Below are positions 43,384 to 52,512 of a stretch of DNA of 64,000 bases, piece by piece; the first letter of the stretch is position 1; each line of letters starts with the position of its first letter. Origin of the DNA: CBDEFX01 sp965237635 (GTDB lineage Bacteria > Chloroflexota > Dehalococcoidia > Lucifugimonadales > CAUZJF01); NCBI GenBank assembly GCA_965237635.1, contig CBDEFX010000002.1:1426001-1490000 (forward strand), written 5' to 3'. The notes under the pieces are model-generated. The model was not told the origin of the DNA. It was given only the letters and a program-made list of their open reading frames with translations, and did no database searches. The translations under genes were made by a program, and so were the position numbers.

Positions 43384-44544
43384 GTGTCTACGTTCATCCT
43401 CCTGTCCGCAGCCTGCGGCACCCTGCCGGCCTCGCCGACCCCCGCGGCCGCACATACTACCACTCCGATACCTGCTCCGACGCCGGACACGGCCCCGGCG
43501 GCTAATCAGGCTGCTCTACCCCCGGCCCCGACCATCGAGGTGACGATAGCCGGACAGGTGCAGGCGACCACTGAAGCTGTGCCAACAGCTACTCCCTCTT
43601 CTTCCCTCGAACCCACGGCCTCGCCCACACCCGAACGCACCGCTCTACCGTCGCCAGAGCCTACCATCACGCTGACTCCTTCACCGACGGTGGTGGCCCC
43701 CGACAGCGGGACTCCGACACAGGCCACCCCACGGGTTGTTCGTCTTATTCGTTCGTTGGCCACCGTCTACTACCAGGTAAGCGGCACTACGACCCAGGAT
43801 ATCTTTGATTCGGTCAAGGCCAATGGACCGGTCTTCGGCGAAGAAACCCAGGGGCACTTTATGTCCGGCCTCACTGAGAGCAATTCATCGTACAGAGTCG
43901 AGTTCTTGGATCGCGGTGAGTCATGCGACCTCCAGTCAGTGACGATCAACCTGGACTTTATCGTGACCCTACCGGAACACTCTGACCTGTCGAGCCTAAG
44001 CGACCTTCAGCCGGGCCGATGGCAGGACTTTGCGGAGGCGGTGGCGGTCCACGAGCAGACCCACGTAGACATCTACGAAGAGGGAATCGAGGTGTTCAGA
44101 AGCGGTGTGGAGAGTCTCCCGGAGACGTTCCCAGACTGCCGCGCACTGGAGGCGCACGTGTCGTCGGTCTGGGACCTCGAGAGCACTCTGACAGACCAAA
44201 AACAGGAGGGCTTCCATGAGTCGGAGGCGCGCCTTTCTGAAAGCTTGCGAGGGCCCGTGCAGCAGCTGATCGACGCCAACGAGCTGGAGCTGGCTGAGCT
44301 TCAAGCCGATCTTAACGAGCTCTCTTCGGCAACTGACGATCTCAAGATCCAGATCGATGACCTTGAGGTGTCTATGCAACCCTATGATGCTGGGATCGCC
44401 GCCATCAAAGAGCAGTACCCGGACCTCGTGCTGCCGTCGGAAACATTCGACGAATACGAGCGGCTATTTGAGGAGTTGAACAGGCTCAATGATCTCCGCA
44501 ACGGAGTGATTATCCGGATGAATGAGATGGTACCCAAAAACTAG
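43384..44544 (+). CDS. DUF922-like lipoprotein protease, C-terminus altered by IS3
   Basis: GTG 43384 gives 386 residues with a very short leader ending in the lipobox LLSAAC; the frame extends upstream through repeat DNA, so the native start is uncertain. A Pro/Thr/Ser-rich spacer is followed by a domain with AVAVHEQTHVDIYEEGIE. HEQTH is an HExxH zinc-protease motif in the DUF922 pattern. A coiled-coil C-terminal part follows. The last codons (MVPKN, stop) are read from the IS3 inverted repeat starting at 44523, so the original C-terminus is lost. Envelope-attached peptidase activity is likely but unproven. Confidence 0.7.
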   Translation: MSTFILLSAACGTLPASPTPAAAHTTTPIPAPTPDTAPAANQAALPPAPTIEVTIAGQVQATTEAVPTATPSSSLEPTASPTPERTALPSPEPTITLTPSPTVVAPDSGTPTQATPRVVRLIRSLATVYYQVSGTTTQDIFDSVKANGPVFGEETQGHFMSGLTESNSSYRVEFLDRGESCDLQSVTINLDFIVTLPEHSDLSSLSDLQPGRWQDFAEAVAVHEQTHVDIYEEGIEVFRSGVESLPETFPDCRALEAHVSSVWDLESTLTDQKQEGFHESEARLSESLRGPVQQLIDANELELAELQADLNELSSATDDLKIQIDDLEVSMQPYDAGIAAIKEQYPDLVLPSETFDEYERLFEELNRLNDLRNGVIIRMNEMVPKN

Positions 44545-44611
44545 ACAACTGGCTAAGAGAGAGTCCAGCTCCTAAAATAACCGGCAACTAACCGACGTGG
44601 AGGAGCAGGAC

Positions 44612-44896
44612 ATGAAGCAGACGAGGAATAAGCACAGTCCGGCGTTCAAGGCCAAGGTGGCCTTGGCCGCCCTTGCGGGGGAAGAGACCATCGCCCAGCT
44701 GGCCAGCCGATTTGAGGTCCATCCCAGTCAGATTCACGCCTGGAAAAGGGCCCTGGCGGAAGGAGCCCCGGAGCTATTTGCCACCAATCAGAAATCCCAG
44801 GAGAAAGCCAAGGAAGCTCAGATTAACCACCTCTACCGGCACATCGGCCAGCTGAAGGTGGAACGCGATTTTTTGTCGGAAAGGTCCGGTCTATGA
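44612..44896 (+). CDS. IS3 OrfA (helix-turn-helix DNA-binding subunit), copy 1
   Basis: A 94-residue protein starting at ATG 44612, 8 bases after GGAGGAGC. It has the IS3/IS911-type helix-turn-helix KVALAALAGEETIAQLASRF followed by a leucine-rich coiled coil. The stop TGA overlaps the ATG of orfB (ATGA), so orfB is coupled or fused by frameshifting; a run of six T just upstream could serve as a slip site. Confidence 0.93.
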   Translation: MKQTRNKHSPAFKAKVALAALAGEETIAQLASRFEVHPSQIHAWKRALAEGAPELFATNQKSQEKAKEAQINHLYRHIGQLKVERDFLSERSGL

Positions 44897-45828
44897 GTCG
44901 CAGCATACGGCGAGCCATGATAGACCGAGACCACCAGCAGCTGTCTTTGGTGCGTCAATGTATCCTGCTGGACGTCAGCCGGGCCTCGGTGTACTACCGG
45001 CCGGTACCGACCAGGGCAGAAGACCTGGAGTTGATGGCCCTGATGGACCGTCAGTATTTGAAGACCCCCTTCTACGGCTCCAGGAAGATGAAGGCCTGGC
45101 TGCTGCAACAGGGCTATCTGGTGAGCCGAAAAAGGGTTCGAAGGCTGATGCGGTTGATGGGTCTGGAAGCCATCTACCGGCGTCCCAACACCAGCAAACC
45201 AGCGCCGGGACACCGGATCTTTCCCTATCTGCTGAAGGGAGTGGAGGTTAATCGGGTCGACCAGGTCTGGGCCGCGGACATCACCTACATCCCCATGCCG
45301 AAGGGCTTCCTGTACCTGGTGGCCATCATGGACTGGCACAGCCGGCACGTGCTGGCCTGGAAGCTCTCCAACACCATGGACACCAGCTTCTGCGTGGCGG
45401 CGTTGGAGGAAGCCCTGGGTAAGGGACGACCGGAGATATTCAACACCGACCAGGGGAGTCAGTTCACCAGTGAGGCCTTTACCCAGACGTTGCAGGAGCA
45501 GAGGGTCCAGGTCAGCATGGATGGTAAGGGTAGGTACCTGGACAACATCTTCGTGGAGCGGCTGTGGCGGAGCATCAAGTACGAGGAGGTGTATCTGAAA
45601 GCTTACCAGACCGTCGCCGAGGCCCGAACTGGGATCAATGCCTACCTGGAGTTCTACAACCGGCAGAGGCCTCACCAGGCTTTGGGCTACCGGACCCCAG
45701 CAGAGGTGTACCAACATGGCCAGGAAGAAAGGGGAGCAGCAGCTGAAGAAGCAGGGCTGCCATCGGGCTTGGTGAAACCTAGCGCAGGGGTGGGAGACTC
45801 TCTTAATTTAGCCCTCGTGCTGTCTTAA
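44893..45828 (+). CDS. IS3 OrfB transposase, copy 1
   Basis: The 311-residue integrase-fold transposase has an N-terminal HTH_21-type region (YGSRKMKAWLLQQGYLVSRK) and the DDE residues in WAADITYIP, FNTDQGSQFTS and FVERLWRSIKYEEVY. The end is YNRQRPHQALGYRTPAEVY. It is identical to copies 2-4 except Pro for Ser in the YYRPVP motif. The element is complete and could be active. Confidence 0.95.
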   Translation: MSRSIRRAMIDRDHQQLSLVRQCILLDVSRASVYYRPVPTRAEDLELMALMDRQYLKTPFYGSRKMKAWLLQQGYLVSRKRVRRLMRLMGLEAIYRRPNTSKPAPGHRIFPYLLKGVEVNRVDQVWAADITYIPMPKGFLYLVAIMDWHSRHVLAWKLSNTMDTSFCVAALEEALGKGRPEIFNTDQGSQFTSEAFTQTLQEQRVQVSMDGKGRYLDNIFVERLWRSIKYEEVYLKAYQTVAEARTGINAYLEFYNRQRPHQALGYRTPAEVYQHGQEERGAAAEEAGLPSGLVKPSAGVGDSLNLALVLS

Positions 45829-45878
45829 TAATGGGGTCCACCTTAGTTCCGGTGAACGGACAATGTTTTCCGAGCCAC

Positions 45879-46010
45879 TATGTCGCATCGGGGCGAGGAA
45901 TCCGGGGTGGGGTCTCATATCCTGAATGGGTCGGCCTGTTTCAAGAACGCCCAGCCGTCCCAGGCCCTTCACGGAGTTTATCCTGAGCCAGCCGAAGGGT
46001 TCAGGGAGAC
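45879..46010. repeat. Dispersed intergenic repeat, variant unit
   Basis: CGCATCGGGGCGAGGAATCC, GGGGTGGGGTC, CCCAGGCCCTTC, then GAAGGGTTCAGGGAGAC. It shares both arms of the roughly 120-bp family with a different centre. The interval 45846-46157 holds no recognised gene; a short minus-strand frame at about 46012-46155 could be a remnant of an unidentified gene. Confidence 0.65.
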
Positions 46011-46157
46011 ATGTGCTGCGCTTTTCATCCACCAGGGTGCCGCAGGCACCAGCACGGACGATCCTGATCTCCAGCGGACGGCCCTTGACATTGAAACCCG
46101 CGTTCAGCAAAGGTTCTGTTGCAGTGAGAACCGGCAGTCGACTACGGAGGTTCAACC

Positions 46158-47330
46158 ATGGCGGGACAAATCGAAGGCCCCAGGGGCGCGAGGGAAGGGG
46201 AGCTCGAGAAACCGTCCTTGTTCAATCGGGACAGCGTCGACAACGTTCGCGTTTTCGTTGACAACGGCAAGGTCGTATCTCATCAAGAGTTCTACGTCCG
46301 CGAGGTGTCGATTCTCGGCTGCAAGATACGGCTGGGAAGCATAGGCGGTGTAGATACGCTGCGTGAGTACCGAAAAAGGGGCTTCGCGACCGAGTTGTTC
46401 GACGATTGCACGGAAAGAATGGACGCGGATGGTGCGGACCTGATGCAGGTCTCAGGCGACCGCGGACTGTACAGGCGTGGTGGCTGCAAGAGAATCGGGG
46501 ACGTGTGCTATTTCAGGATTACAAAGGAGGACGTACCCGCTGGAGGAGATGTTGAAGTTAGACCCTACGAGGAGGGTAGTCTTGCGGGTGTAATCGAGGC
46601 CTATCAGAGAGAGCCGGTAAGGTTCTCTCGTTCGCTCTCAGATTTCGCCTTGATGGCCAATCGCCCTGCTCCATACACCCACGGCAAGGGAGAGATCTTC
46701 ACGCTCCATGAGGACAACCGGCTGGTCGGATACGTCGTTGCAAGTACGGGCGACCCGTGGTCTATCGCGATTCTGAGCATCGGGGAAGAGTTCCCGACCT
46801 TCCGGCAGTCCTATTGGGAGGACAAGACTGCAAAAGACGTACCCCTGACGTTAGGTAGAGTCATCGAATACGCTGGCATGCGAACTGCCATACTCCAGTC
46901 GATCGGTCCGCTGTTTGCAAGATACGGTCTCGAAGAGCTGAATTTCTTCGTCCCTTCTCACGATACCGAGCTCGTGCGTCTGCTCAAGGATACGGGAGCA
47001 CAGTTCACCTACAACGACTCCGCGGCCGGGACCTTCAAGATGGTGAATTTCCCACGGTTCATGCAGAAACTTCATCCATACATGGAAGAGCGTCTGAGTC
47101 GGGAGGAAACAGACTCACTTCAGTTCGAGCAGACGAACGGCAGCCCGAGGGCGGAAGACCGGTTCACGGTCCGCCTTGGCGACGAAGAGTTGGTCACCAG
47201 CGACATTGAGCATCTAGTATTCGGGACCCATGAAAAGAAGTGGCCAGAGATACAGGGAGAAAAGCTGGCGTCGGTAATCGAGCGGCTATTTCCCGTCCCC
47301 CTCGTCTGGCACGGAATGAACTCGATCTGA
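46158..47330 (+). CDS. Eis-like double-GNAT acetyltransferase
   Basis: The 390-residue protein starts at ATG 46158 after CGGAGG. The first GNAT domain shows LRLGSIGGVDTLREYRKRGF (acetyl-CoA loop with RKRGFATEL) and VSGDRGLYRRGGCKRIGD. A second, degenerate GNAT-like domain spans about 130-290, and the C-terminal roughly 80 residues (RFTVRLGDEELVTSDIEHLV) look like the sterol-carrier-type tail of Eis proteins. The N-terminus is a little shorter than usual for the family. N-acetylation of amines is likely; the substrate is unknown. Confidence 0.82.
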   Translation: MAGQIEGPRGAREGELEKPSLFNRDSVDNVRVFVDNGKVVSHQEFYVREVSILGCKIRLGSIGGVDTLREYRKRGFATELFDDCTERMDADGADLMQVSGDRGLYRRGGCKRIGDVCYFRITKEDVPAGGDVEVRPYEEGSLAGVIEAYQREPVRFSRSLSDFALMANRPAPYTHGKGEIFTLHEDNRLVGYVVASTGDPWSIAILSIGEEFPTFRQSYWEDKTAKDVPLTLGRVIEYAGMRTAILQSIGPLFARYGLEELNFFVPSHDTELVRLLKDTGAQFTYNDSAAGTFKMVNFPRFMQKLHPYMEERLSREETDSLQFEQTNGSPRAEDRFTVRLGDEELVTSDIEHLVFGTHEKKWPEIQGEKLASVIERLFPVPLVWHGMNSI

Positions 47331-47393
47331 TCCGCGCGCCACGGCAGGTCTGTCATGGGCCGGACCGTCTGAGAGGATGTTCTTACTCTGCTT

Positions 47394-47954
47394 ATGGTTG
47401 GCCACCGCATTCAGCAAGAAAGTCGTGCCTTCCGGTTCTACGACAACCGCGAAAAGTACCTGCTATTAGTGGCGACCTGCAACGAGAAGCAGATCATAGC
47501 CGAACGGGTCGCGATGGATATCAGGGCCTTGCAACCCGTTTCTCCAGTGCTCCGGGTCTTCGACGCCGACATGGGCGATGCCACCGTACTCACTCGGGTC
47601 ATGCGGTACCTCCATCACAGCTTCCCAACTCTGCCGATGCTTGTCGTCGGTAAAGAGATAAGCCAAGAGGACGTACGAATCAGTTTGGAGAAAATGGCGG
47701 ACCGCTTCCATGAACATCCGTTAACGGTGCTGGCGCTGACTAACATGTTCTATTCGGAGGCCCCTCGTCTCTATCCCAGGTCTGAAGCAATGCAGGAAAA
47801 GCTCAATTGGCTTGAAGTTCCTCTCGAAGGGGATAGTGCATATGAGTTCGACCAGCAGATCGTGGTCCTCCAAGACCGGTTGCGGGACTGGTGGCAGACT
47901 GTGAATTCTCAGCACGGGGGCCTAGCGTATAATGCCAGCGGAAGGGGGCAGTAG
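47394..47954 (+). pseudogene. Methyltransferase-like protein, apparently truncated
   Basis: The 186-residue frame contains FYDNREKYLLLVATCNEKQI, then VLRVFDADMGDATVLTRVMR, a segment resembling class I methyltransferase motif I but with the glycines degenerate. LPMLVVGKEISQEDVRISLE follows. Proteins I associate with this pattern are roughly twice as long, so the C-terminal half seems missing here. The end of the frame (GGLAYNASGRGQ) looks non-native. It may still be expressed as a short protein. Identification is by memory of the motif only. Confidence 0.45.
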
Positions 47955-48042
47955 GCCAACGCCGCAAGGGTTCACCTCGGATTTGCAGAGACTTCAACAA
48001 ATGTTCACGATCGGCCACCGAAAGTACGAGTAACTCGATAAA

Positions 48043-48147
48043 ATGAACCCCCTGGACTGGATCCACCAGACATTCCGAGATCACGCCCGAGATGATGTGT
48101 GCAGAGCGCTTCAAGAACTCGGCGTCAGAGCTGAGTTGGCGGATTGA
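48043..48147 (+). pseudogene. Short gene start cut by IS3 copy 2
   Basis: ATG 48043 opens a 34-codon frame (MNPLDWIHQTFRDHARDDVC, then RALQELGVRAELAD). It ends at a TGA formed by the first bases of IS3 copy 2. The residues look like a real protein N-terminus, so this may be the beginning of a gene interrupted by the insertion. No matching 3' part follows the element. Confidence 0.3.
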
Positions 48148-48233
48148 GGTGGTACCCAAAAACTAGACAACTGGCTAAGAGAGAGTCCAGCTCCTAAAAT
48201 AACCGGCAACTAACCGACGTGGAGGAGCAGGAC

Positions 48234-48518
48234 ATGAAGCAGACGAGGAATAAGCACAGTCCGGCGTTCAAGGCCAAGGTGGCCTTGGCCGCCCTTGCGG
48301 GGGAAGAGACCATCGCCCAGCTGGCCAGCCGATTTGAGGTCCATCCCAGTCAGATTCACGCCTGGAAAAGGGCCCTGGCGGAAGGAGCCCCGGAGCTATT
48401 TGCCACCAATCAGAAATCCCAGGAGAAAGCCAAGGAAGCTCAGATTAACCACCTCTACCGGCACATCGGCCAGCTGAAGGTGGAACGCGATTTTTTGTCG
48501 GAAAGGTCCGGTCTATGA
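48234..48518 (+). CDS. IS3 OrfA, copy 2
   Basis: 94 residues, identical in sequence to OrfA of copy 1, with the same ribosome binding site (GGAGGAGC) and ATGA overlap to orfB. Confidence 0.93.
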   Translation: MKQTRNKHSPAFKAKVALAALAGEETIAQLASRFEVHPSQIHAWKRALAEGAPELFATNQKSQEKAKEAQINHLYRHIGQLKVERDFLSERSGL

Positions 48519-49450
48519 GTCGCAGCATACGGCGAGCCATGATAGACCGAGACCACCAGCAGCTGTCTTTGGTGCGTCAATGTATCCTGCTGGACGTCAG
48601 CCGGGCCTCGGTGTACTACCGGTCGGTACCGACCAGGGCAGAAGACCTGGAGTTGATGGCCCTGATGGACCGTCAGTATTTGAAGACCCCCTTCTACGGC
48701 TCCAGGAAGATGAAGGCCTGGCTGCTGCAACAGGGCTATCTGGTGAGCCGAAAAAGGGTTCGAAGGCTGATGCGGTTGATGGGTCTGGAAGCCATCTACC
48801 GGCGTCCCAACACCAGCAAACCAGCGCCGGGACACCGGATCTTTCCCTATCTGCTGAAGGGAGTGGAGGTTAATCGGGTCGACCAGGTCTGGGCCGCGGA
48901 CATCACCTACATCCCCATGCCGAAGGGCTTCCTGTACCTGGTGGCCATCATGGACTGGCACAGCCGGCACGTGCTGGCCTGGAAGCTCTCCAACACCATG
49001 GACACCAGCTTCTGCGTGGCGGCGTTGGAGGAAGCCCTGGGTAAGGGACGACCGGAGATATTCAACACCGACCAGGGGAGTCAGTTCACCAGTGAGGCCT
49101 TTACCCAGACGTTGCAGGAGCAGAGGGTCCAGGTCAGCATGGATGGTAAGGGTAGGTACCTGGACAACATCTTCGTGGAGCGGCTGTGGCGGAGCATCAA
49201 GTACGAGGAGGTGTATCTGAAAGCTTACCAGACCGTCGCCGAGGCCCGAACTGGGATCAATGCCTACCTGGAGTTCTACAACCGGCAGAGGCCTCACCAG
49301 GCTTTGGGCTACCGGACCCCAGCAGAGGTGTACCAACATGGCCAGGAAGAAAGGGGAGCAGCAGCTGAAGAAGCAGGGCTGCCATCGGGCTTGGTGAAAC
49401 CTAGCGCAGGGGTGGGAGACTCTCTTAATTTAGCCCTCGTGCTGTCTTAA
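48515..49450 (+). CDS. IS3 OrfB transposase, copy 2
   Basis: 311 residues, complete, with all three DDE positions (AADITYIP, NTDQGSQF, VERLWRSIKYEE). Carries the YYRSVP variant shared with copies 3 and 4. Confidence 0.95.
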   Translation: MSRSIRRAMIDRDHQQLSLVRQCILLDVSRASVYYRSVPTRAEDLELMALMDRQYLKTPFYGSRKMKAWLLQQGYLVSRKRVRRLMRLMGLEAIYRRPNTSKPAPGHRIFPYLLKGVEVNRVDQVWAADITYIPMPKGFLYLVAIMDWHSRHVLAWKLSNTMDTSFCVAALEEALGKGRPEIFNTDQGSQFTSEAFTQTLQEQRVQVSMDGKGRYLDNIFVERLWRSIKYEEVYLKAYQTVAEARTGINAYLEFYNRQRPHQALGYRTPAEVYQHGQEERGAAAEEAGLPSGLVKPSAGVGDSLNLALVLS

Positions 49451-49467
49451 TAATGGGGTCCACCTTA

Positions 49468-50448
49468 GTTGCCTCAAGAGCCGTTGGAGGGCTTAGCAAT
49501 GGGGCGGCGGCGCTTGGGGGTCAACCTGGTGAGCCTTATTGTTACGCTGCGAGAAGAGGGGCGGCTGCCGGTGAGGAGCATCCAGTGGTACCTGCAAACG
49601 GTACATCAGTTGGAGCTGAGCGTGGGCGCCATCATTGACGTAGTACACGCCACGGCCCAACGGGCCCAACCGGTAGTGGCTGAGATGCTGGAGCGCATAC
49701 GTGGCTCTCCGGTAGTGCATGCGGATGAGACCGGCTGGCGGCAGGATGGGGCCAACGGCTATGTCTGGACCTTCAGCACTCCCACGGAGCGATACTTCCT
49801 ACGCCGTGGCCGCGGCAAGGGTGTGGTGGACGAGGTGTTGGGCGAGTCCCCCGGTCAGGGCGAGAGCAGACTCTTCAGCGGAGTGCTGGTGAGTGACTTC
49901 TACGCTGCATACAGTCACTACCCCGGCCTCAAGCAGCGCTGCTGGGTAAACCTGTTGCGGGACATCAATGAGCTTGAGGCGTTGTACCCTCAAGACATGG
50001 GCCTCGCCCTATGGGCTACAGCGGTGCGCCAACTCTATGACCGGGCAAAGGCGTGCACTGACGCCCGCAGCCGACCGGCGTCTGGCTCACACCCGTCAGC
50101 GTCTCCCAACCAGTTGATGCTGGAGAAACTTCTGCTGTCGCTGTGCCAGCCCTTCTCCAACGACGATACTGCGCCTCAAGCCAAGCTCTGCCGGCGCATA
50201 GAACGGTTCATCAAGGAACTGTTCGTCTTCGTTTCCCACCCGGGTGTGCCACCCGAGAACAATGCGGCTGAACGGAGCTTACGGCACCTGGTGGTCAGCC
50301 GTAAGATCAGCGGCGGCACTCGCTCTGAACGGGGCACCAACACCAAAATGGCTCTCGCATCCCTCTTTGGCACCTGGAGGGCCAACGACCTTAACCCACT
50401 CCTCCACTGCCGCAACCTGCTCGTTTCCCCTCAACTCTGAACAGTTAC
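49468..50448 (+). pseudogene. IS66 element and transposase, copy 2, 5'-truncated
   Basis: From GTTGCCTCAAGAG onward the sequence follows 5598-6578 of the first IS66 copy almost exactly, ending in the same GAACAGTTAC. The first 130 codons, including the N-terminal coiled coil and zinc finger, are missing. An ATG-like codon inside could still yield a 323-residue C-terminal part (catalytic residues HADETGW, VSDFYAAY, NNAAERSLR present). A few substitutions relative to copy 1 are visible (HLVVSRKIS, CWVNLLRD). Confidence 0.9.
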
Positions 50449-50815
50449 ACTGGCTGCGGTACCGATCACCCATGGGGATCAGATCGCGGGCAGCTACCGG
50501 GCCGAAGGGACGAATCCTCCGGATAATCGGACCTCGTATTCGGGTGAGGTTGTCGTGTCAAGCCGGGAGGATGGAATCGTGAGGGTAAGCTGGACCATCC
50601 AAACAGACCGGTGGACCGGAATCGGCACGATCACGGAAGAAGGCGAGCTCTTCGTAACATATACAGGGGCGTTCGCCGGGGCCGGGACCTGGGTGCTCAG
50701 ATCTGACGGAAACTTGTACGGCATTTGGCATCTAGTCGGGGACACCGACATAGGCACCGAGGTGTGGCTGAGAAGCGAGGCATCTCAGGCCGAGTTGTTG
50801 CGGCCACCGATCTGA
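50449..50815 (+). pseudogene. Secreted beta-sheet protein of unknown function, 5' end lost
   Basis: The frame is open straight out of the IS66 end (LAAVPITHGDQIAGSYRAEG) and continues TNPPDNRTSYSGEVVVSSRE, then VRVSWTIQTDRWTGIGTITE and GTWVLRSDGNLYGIWHLVGD, to TGA at 50815. The repeated short strands and the GxYxxEGTNPxxxxYxG pattern resemble small uncharacterised exported proteins. The signal peptide and start must have been in the part replaced by the IS66 element. No function is assigned. Confidence 0.5.
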
Positions 50816-50908
50816 GGGTACAAGCTGTTGTTGCCAACTTTGAAGAGCGCGTGCCGGGACTTAGGTAGCTAACAAGAACCTTGAATATTCCCATATTGGC
50901 GAATGGTC

Positions 50909-51841
50909 ATGGCATCACGCGGTAAGTCGGCTCGCGAAGTCCAGGAAGAGATCGAACGGGCTCTGCGCAAACGACAGACCGGCTTGTCCAGATACTGGCC
51001 CTTTCTCGTAGGAGGGATTGCCGGTGCGGTTATCGCACTTCCACTTGCCATAGGGATGGCCGCTCTGTTTCAAACGGGAGGCCTTCCATTCACTCCTGAT
51101 CGGGAAGCCGAAACTACTTCTCTCGAGACCGATACAGGGTTAGCTTCGGAAGTGCCCGCCCCCTTAGGCCCGCTGAAGGTAGAGGCAGTCTACTGCTGGC
51201 ATCGTGACTCCGACTCCACCGAGCGCCTGAGGTTCGTTATCTACAATCCTACCGATAAGGAGTGGACGGTTCGAGTCCCGCACGGTCCTGTACGTGTTGG
51301 CGCTCGTCAGGTCGAGTCTAGCGGCGATTTGGACTTGACTGCCAACGCGGCGAGCTCTGACACGGATCTCGTACCGGAGTGTAAATACAAGTTCCTTATC
51401 GAAGAAGGCGAGCTAACCGCGACATCCAATCCCACGTTGACCGTCACGGAGATCAAGGGTCTCCAACTCGAATCTCCCCAGGCCGAGTCGCTGGAACTGG
51501 TGGACCGCCTGTTCGATGACCTCGAGGCTGCGGACCTGGACTCGATAGAAAACTACTTGGACCCGATTGAGCTCAGAGTTGATGTCGTTGCACTGATCGC
51601 CTGGCGATCTACCATAAGGCCGGTACGGGTTGAGGTTGCGCGTTGCTCCCCAGAGTTCTCTGTGTCAGACCCGACAGCTAGAATTCGAGAACCCTTATTC
51701 ACCGCCGATTCTTGGCTATGCGACCTCTCGGTTCAGTACGTGAGTACCTCGGTTGATAATCCAAGCTCTGGGGCGTGGACTGTGAAGGTCAGACAGGACT
51801 TGACGACGGCTAAGCGGGTTGTTATTCCCTCGAATCCGTAA
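50909..51841 (+). CDS. Hypothetical single-pass membrane protein
   Basis: The protein of about 310 residues has start candidates ATG 50903 and ATG 50909, neither with a clear ribosome binding site. A basic cytoplasmic N-terminus (SAREVQEEIERALRKRQTG) precedes one membrane helix (FLVGGIAGAVIALPLAIGMA), and the rest is extracytoplasmic with beta-rich sequence and several Cys. No domain is recognised. A DUF-type accessory protein of the envelope is possible. The gene stands alone between two damaged genes. Confidence 0.65.
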   Translation: MASRGKSAREVQEEIERALRKRQTGLSRYWPFLVGGIAGAVIALPLAIGMAALFQTGGLPFTPDREAETTSLETDTGLASEVPAPLGPLKVEAVYCWHRDSDSTERLRFVIYNPTDKEWTVRVPHGPVRVGARQVESSGDLDLTANAASSDTDLVPECKYKFLIEEGELTATSNPTLTVTEIKGLQLESPQAESLELVDRLFDDLEAADLDSIENYLDPIELRVDVVALIAWRSTIRPVRVEVARCSPEFSVSDPTARIREPLFTADSWLCDLSVQYVSTSVDNPSSGAWTVKVRQDLTTAKRVVIPSNP

Positions 51842-51887
51842 TCAGAACTCAGGCCGACGGAAGGACAGTCCCCAGCGAGAGGAGGTT

Positions 51888-52105
51888 GAGGTGCAGGGCT
51901 GCGGCCACAGAGGTTCCACGACTTACGTCACGCCTGTGCCAGTCTACTGCTCGCGCAGAACCTACATCTTCGGGTAGTCATGGAGACGCTAGGCCATTCA
52001 ACCATCAGCTTGACTATGAACACCTACTCGCACGTACTACCGGCAGCGCAACGTAAAGCCGCGAGCAAGATGGGAGAACTGCTCGAAGGGTTACAGGGCA
52101 GCTGA
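51888..52105 (+). pseudogene. Tyrosine recombinase (integrase), C-terminal remnant
   Basis: About 70 codons ending at TGA 52103-52105 encode RFHDLRHACASLLLAQNLHL, VVMETLGHSTISLTMNTYSH and VLPAAQRKAA. The HxLR...H, LGHxxI and catalytic Tyr of NTYSH motifs of the phage-integrase family are all present. The N-terminal two thirds are missing. It ends 75 bp from the 3' end of tRNA-Leu, the usual location of an integrase relative to its attachment site. No matching duplicate of the tRNA end was found nearby. Confidence 0.88.
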
Positions 52106-52183
52106 ACTCCAGTGGCTGTCAAACGCCTAGTTGGAGTGTTTCCCGCCCGTCCAACGAACGGCGCTTAGCTGTCTATAGACTGG

Positions 52184-52267
52184 TGCCCAGGAAGGGACTC
52201 GAACCCTCACTCCCTTAACGGGAAGCGGATTTTAAGTCCGCCGCGTCTACCGTTCCGCCACCTGGGC
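52184..52267 (-). tRNA. trnL: tRNA-Leu (anticodon TAA)
   Basis: On the minus strand: acceptor GCCCAGG/CCTGGGC, anticodon arm GCGGA-CTTAAAA-TCCGC with TAA at the centre. The long variable arm (TTCCCGTTAAGGGAG) is typical of class II tRNAs. The T arm contains TTCGAGT, discriminator A, and CCA encoded at 52183-52181. 84 nt without CCA. Its 3' end faces the integrase remnant. Confidence 0.95.
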
Positions 52268-52512
52268 GATAGTCCCTGACGTAGTGGGCCGTCGCATAAA
52301 GAGCTGCGCGATCGCTGTGCAGGCCCGGCGCCACTATAGTCGGCATCGACTTGCCAGTCAACGTACTTTCCCCTGCTCTTGCCTGGCCGGTGGGCTCGGC
52401 ACCTGGGGCCGTGGACACGATGCTATACTCCGTCTCATCGAGAACGGTGGGGAGGCTGCCGAGGGGCGGGGCGACACCACGAGACGATGACCAGCGATCG
52501 AAAGGAGCCCGC

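Larger units (their letters stand above)
44523..45845 (+). mobile_element. IS3-family element, copy 1
   Basis: 1323 bp running from TGAGATGGTACCC to GGGGTCCACCTTA. The ends are imperfect inverted repeats (TGAGRTGGTACCC versus TAAGGTGGACCCC). It carries overlapping orfA and orfB. Length is identical to copies 2 and 4. No clear target duplication is visible (left GAA, right GTT). Confidence 0.93.
48145..49467 (+). mobile_element. IS3-family element, copy 2
   Basis: 1323 bp, TGAGGTGGTACCC to GGGGTCCACCTTA. Its right end joins directly to the middle of an IS66 transposase gene, while the left flank is unrelated. No target duplication is present and flanking DNA was evidently deleted or rearranged. 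Confidence 0.94.

Noticed and set aside
44833..45717. 294-codon frames antisense to each IS3 orfB (also at 48455, 54145 and 55553)
   Set aside because: They repeat in every IS3 copy only because the transposase does, and show no protein motifs.
45808..46155. Minus-strand frame with an apparently protein-like N-terminal part (GFNVKGRPLEIRIVRAGA)
   Set aside because: The rest of the frame runs through the dispersed repeat and the IS3 right end, and no family was recognised; kept only as a possible remnant.
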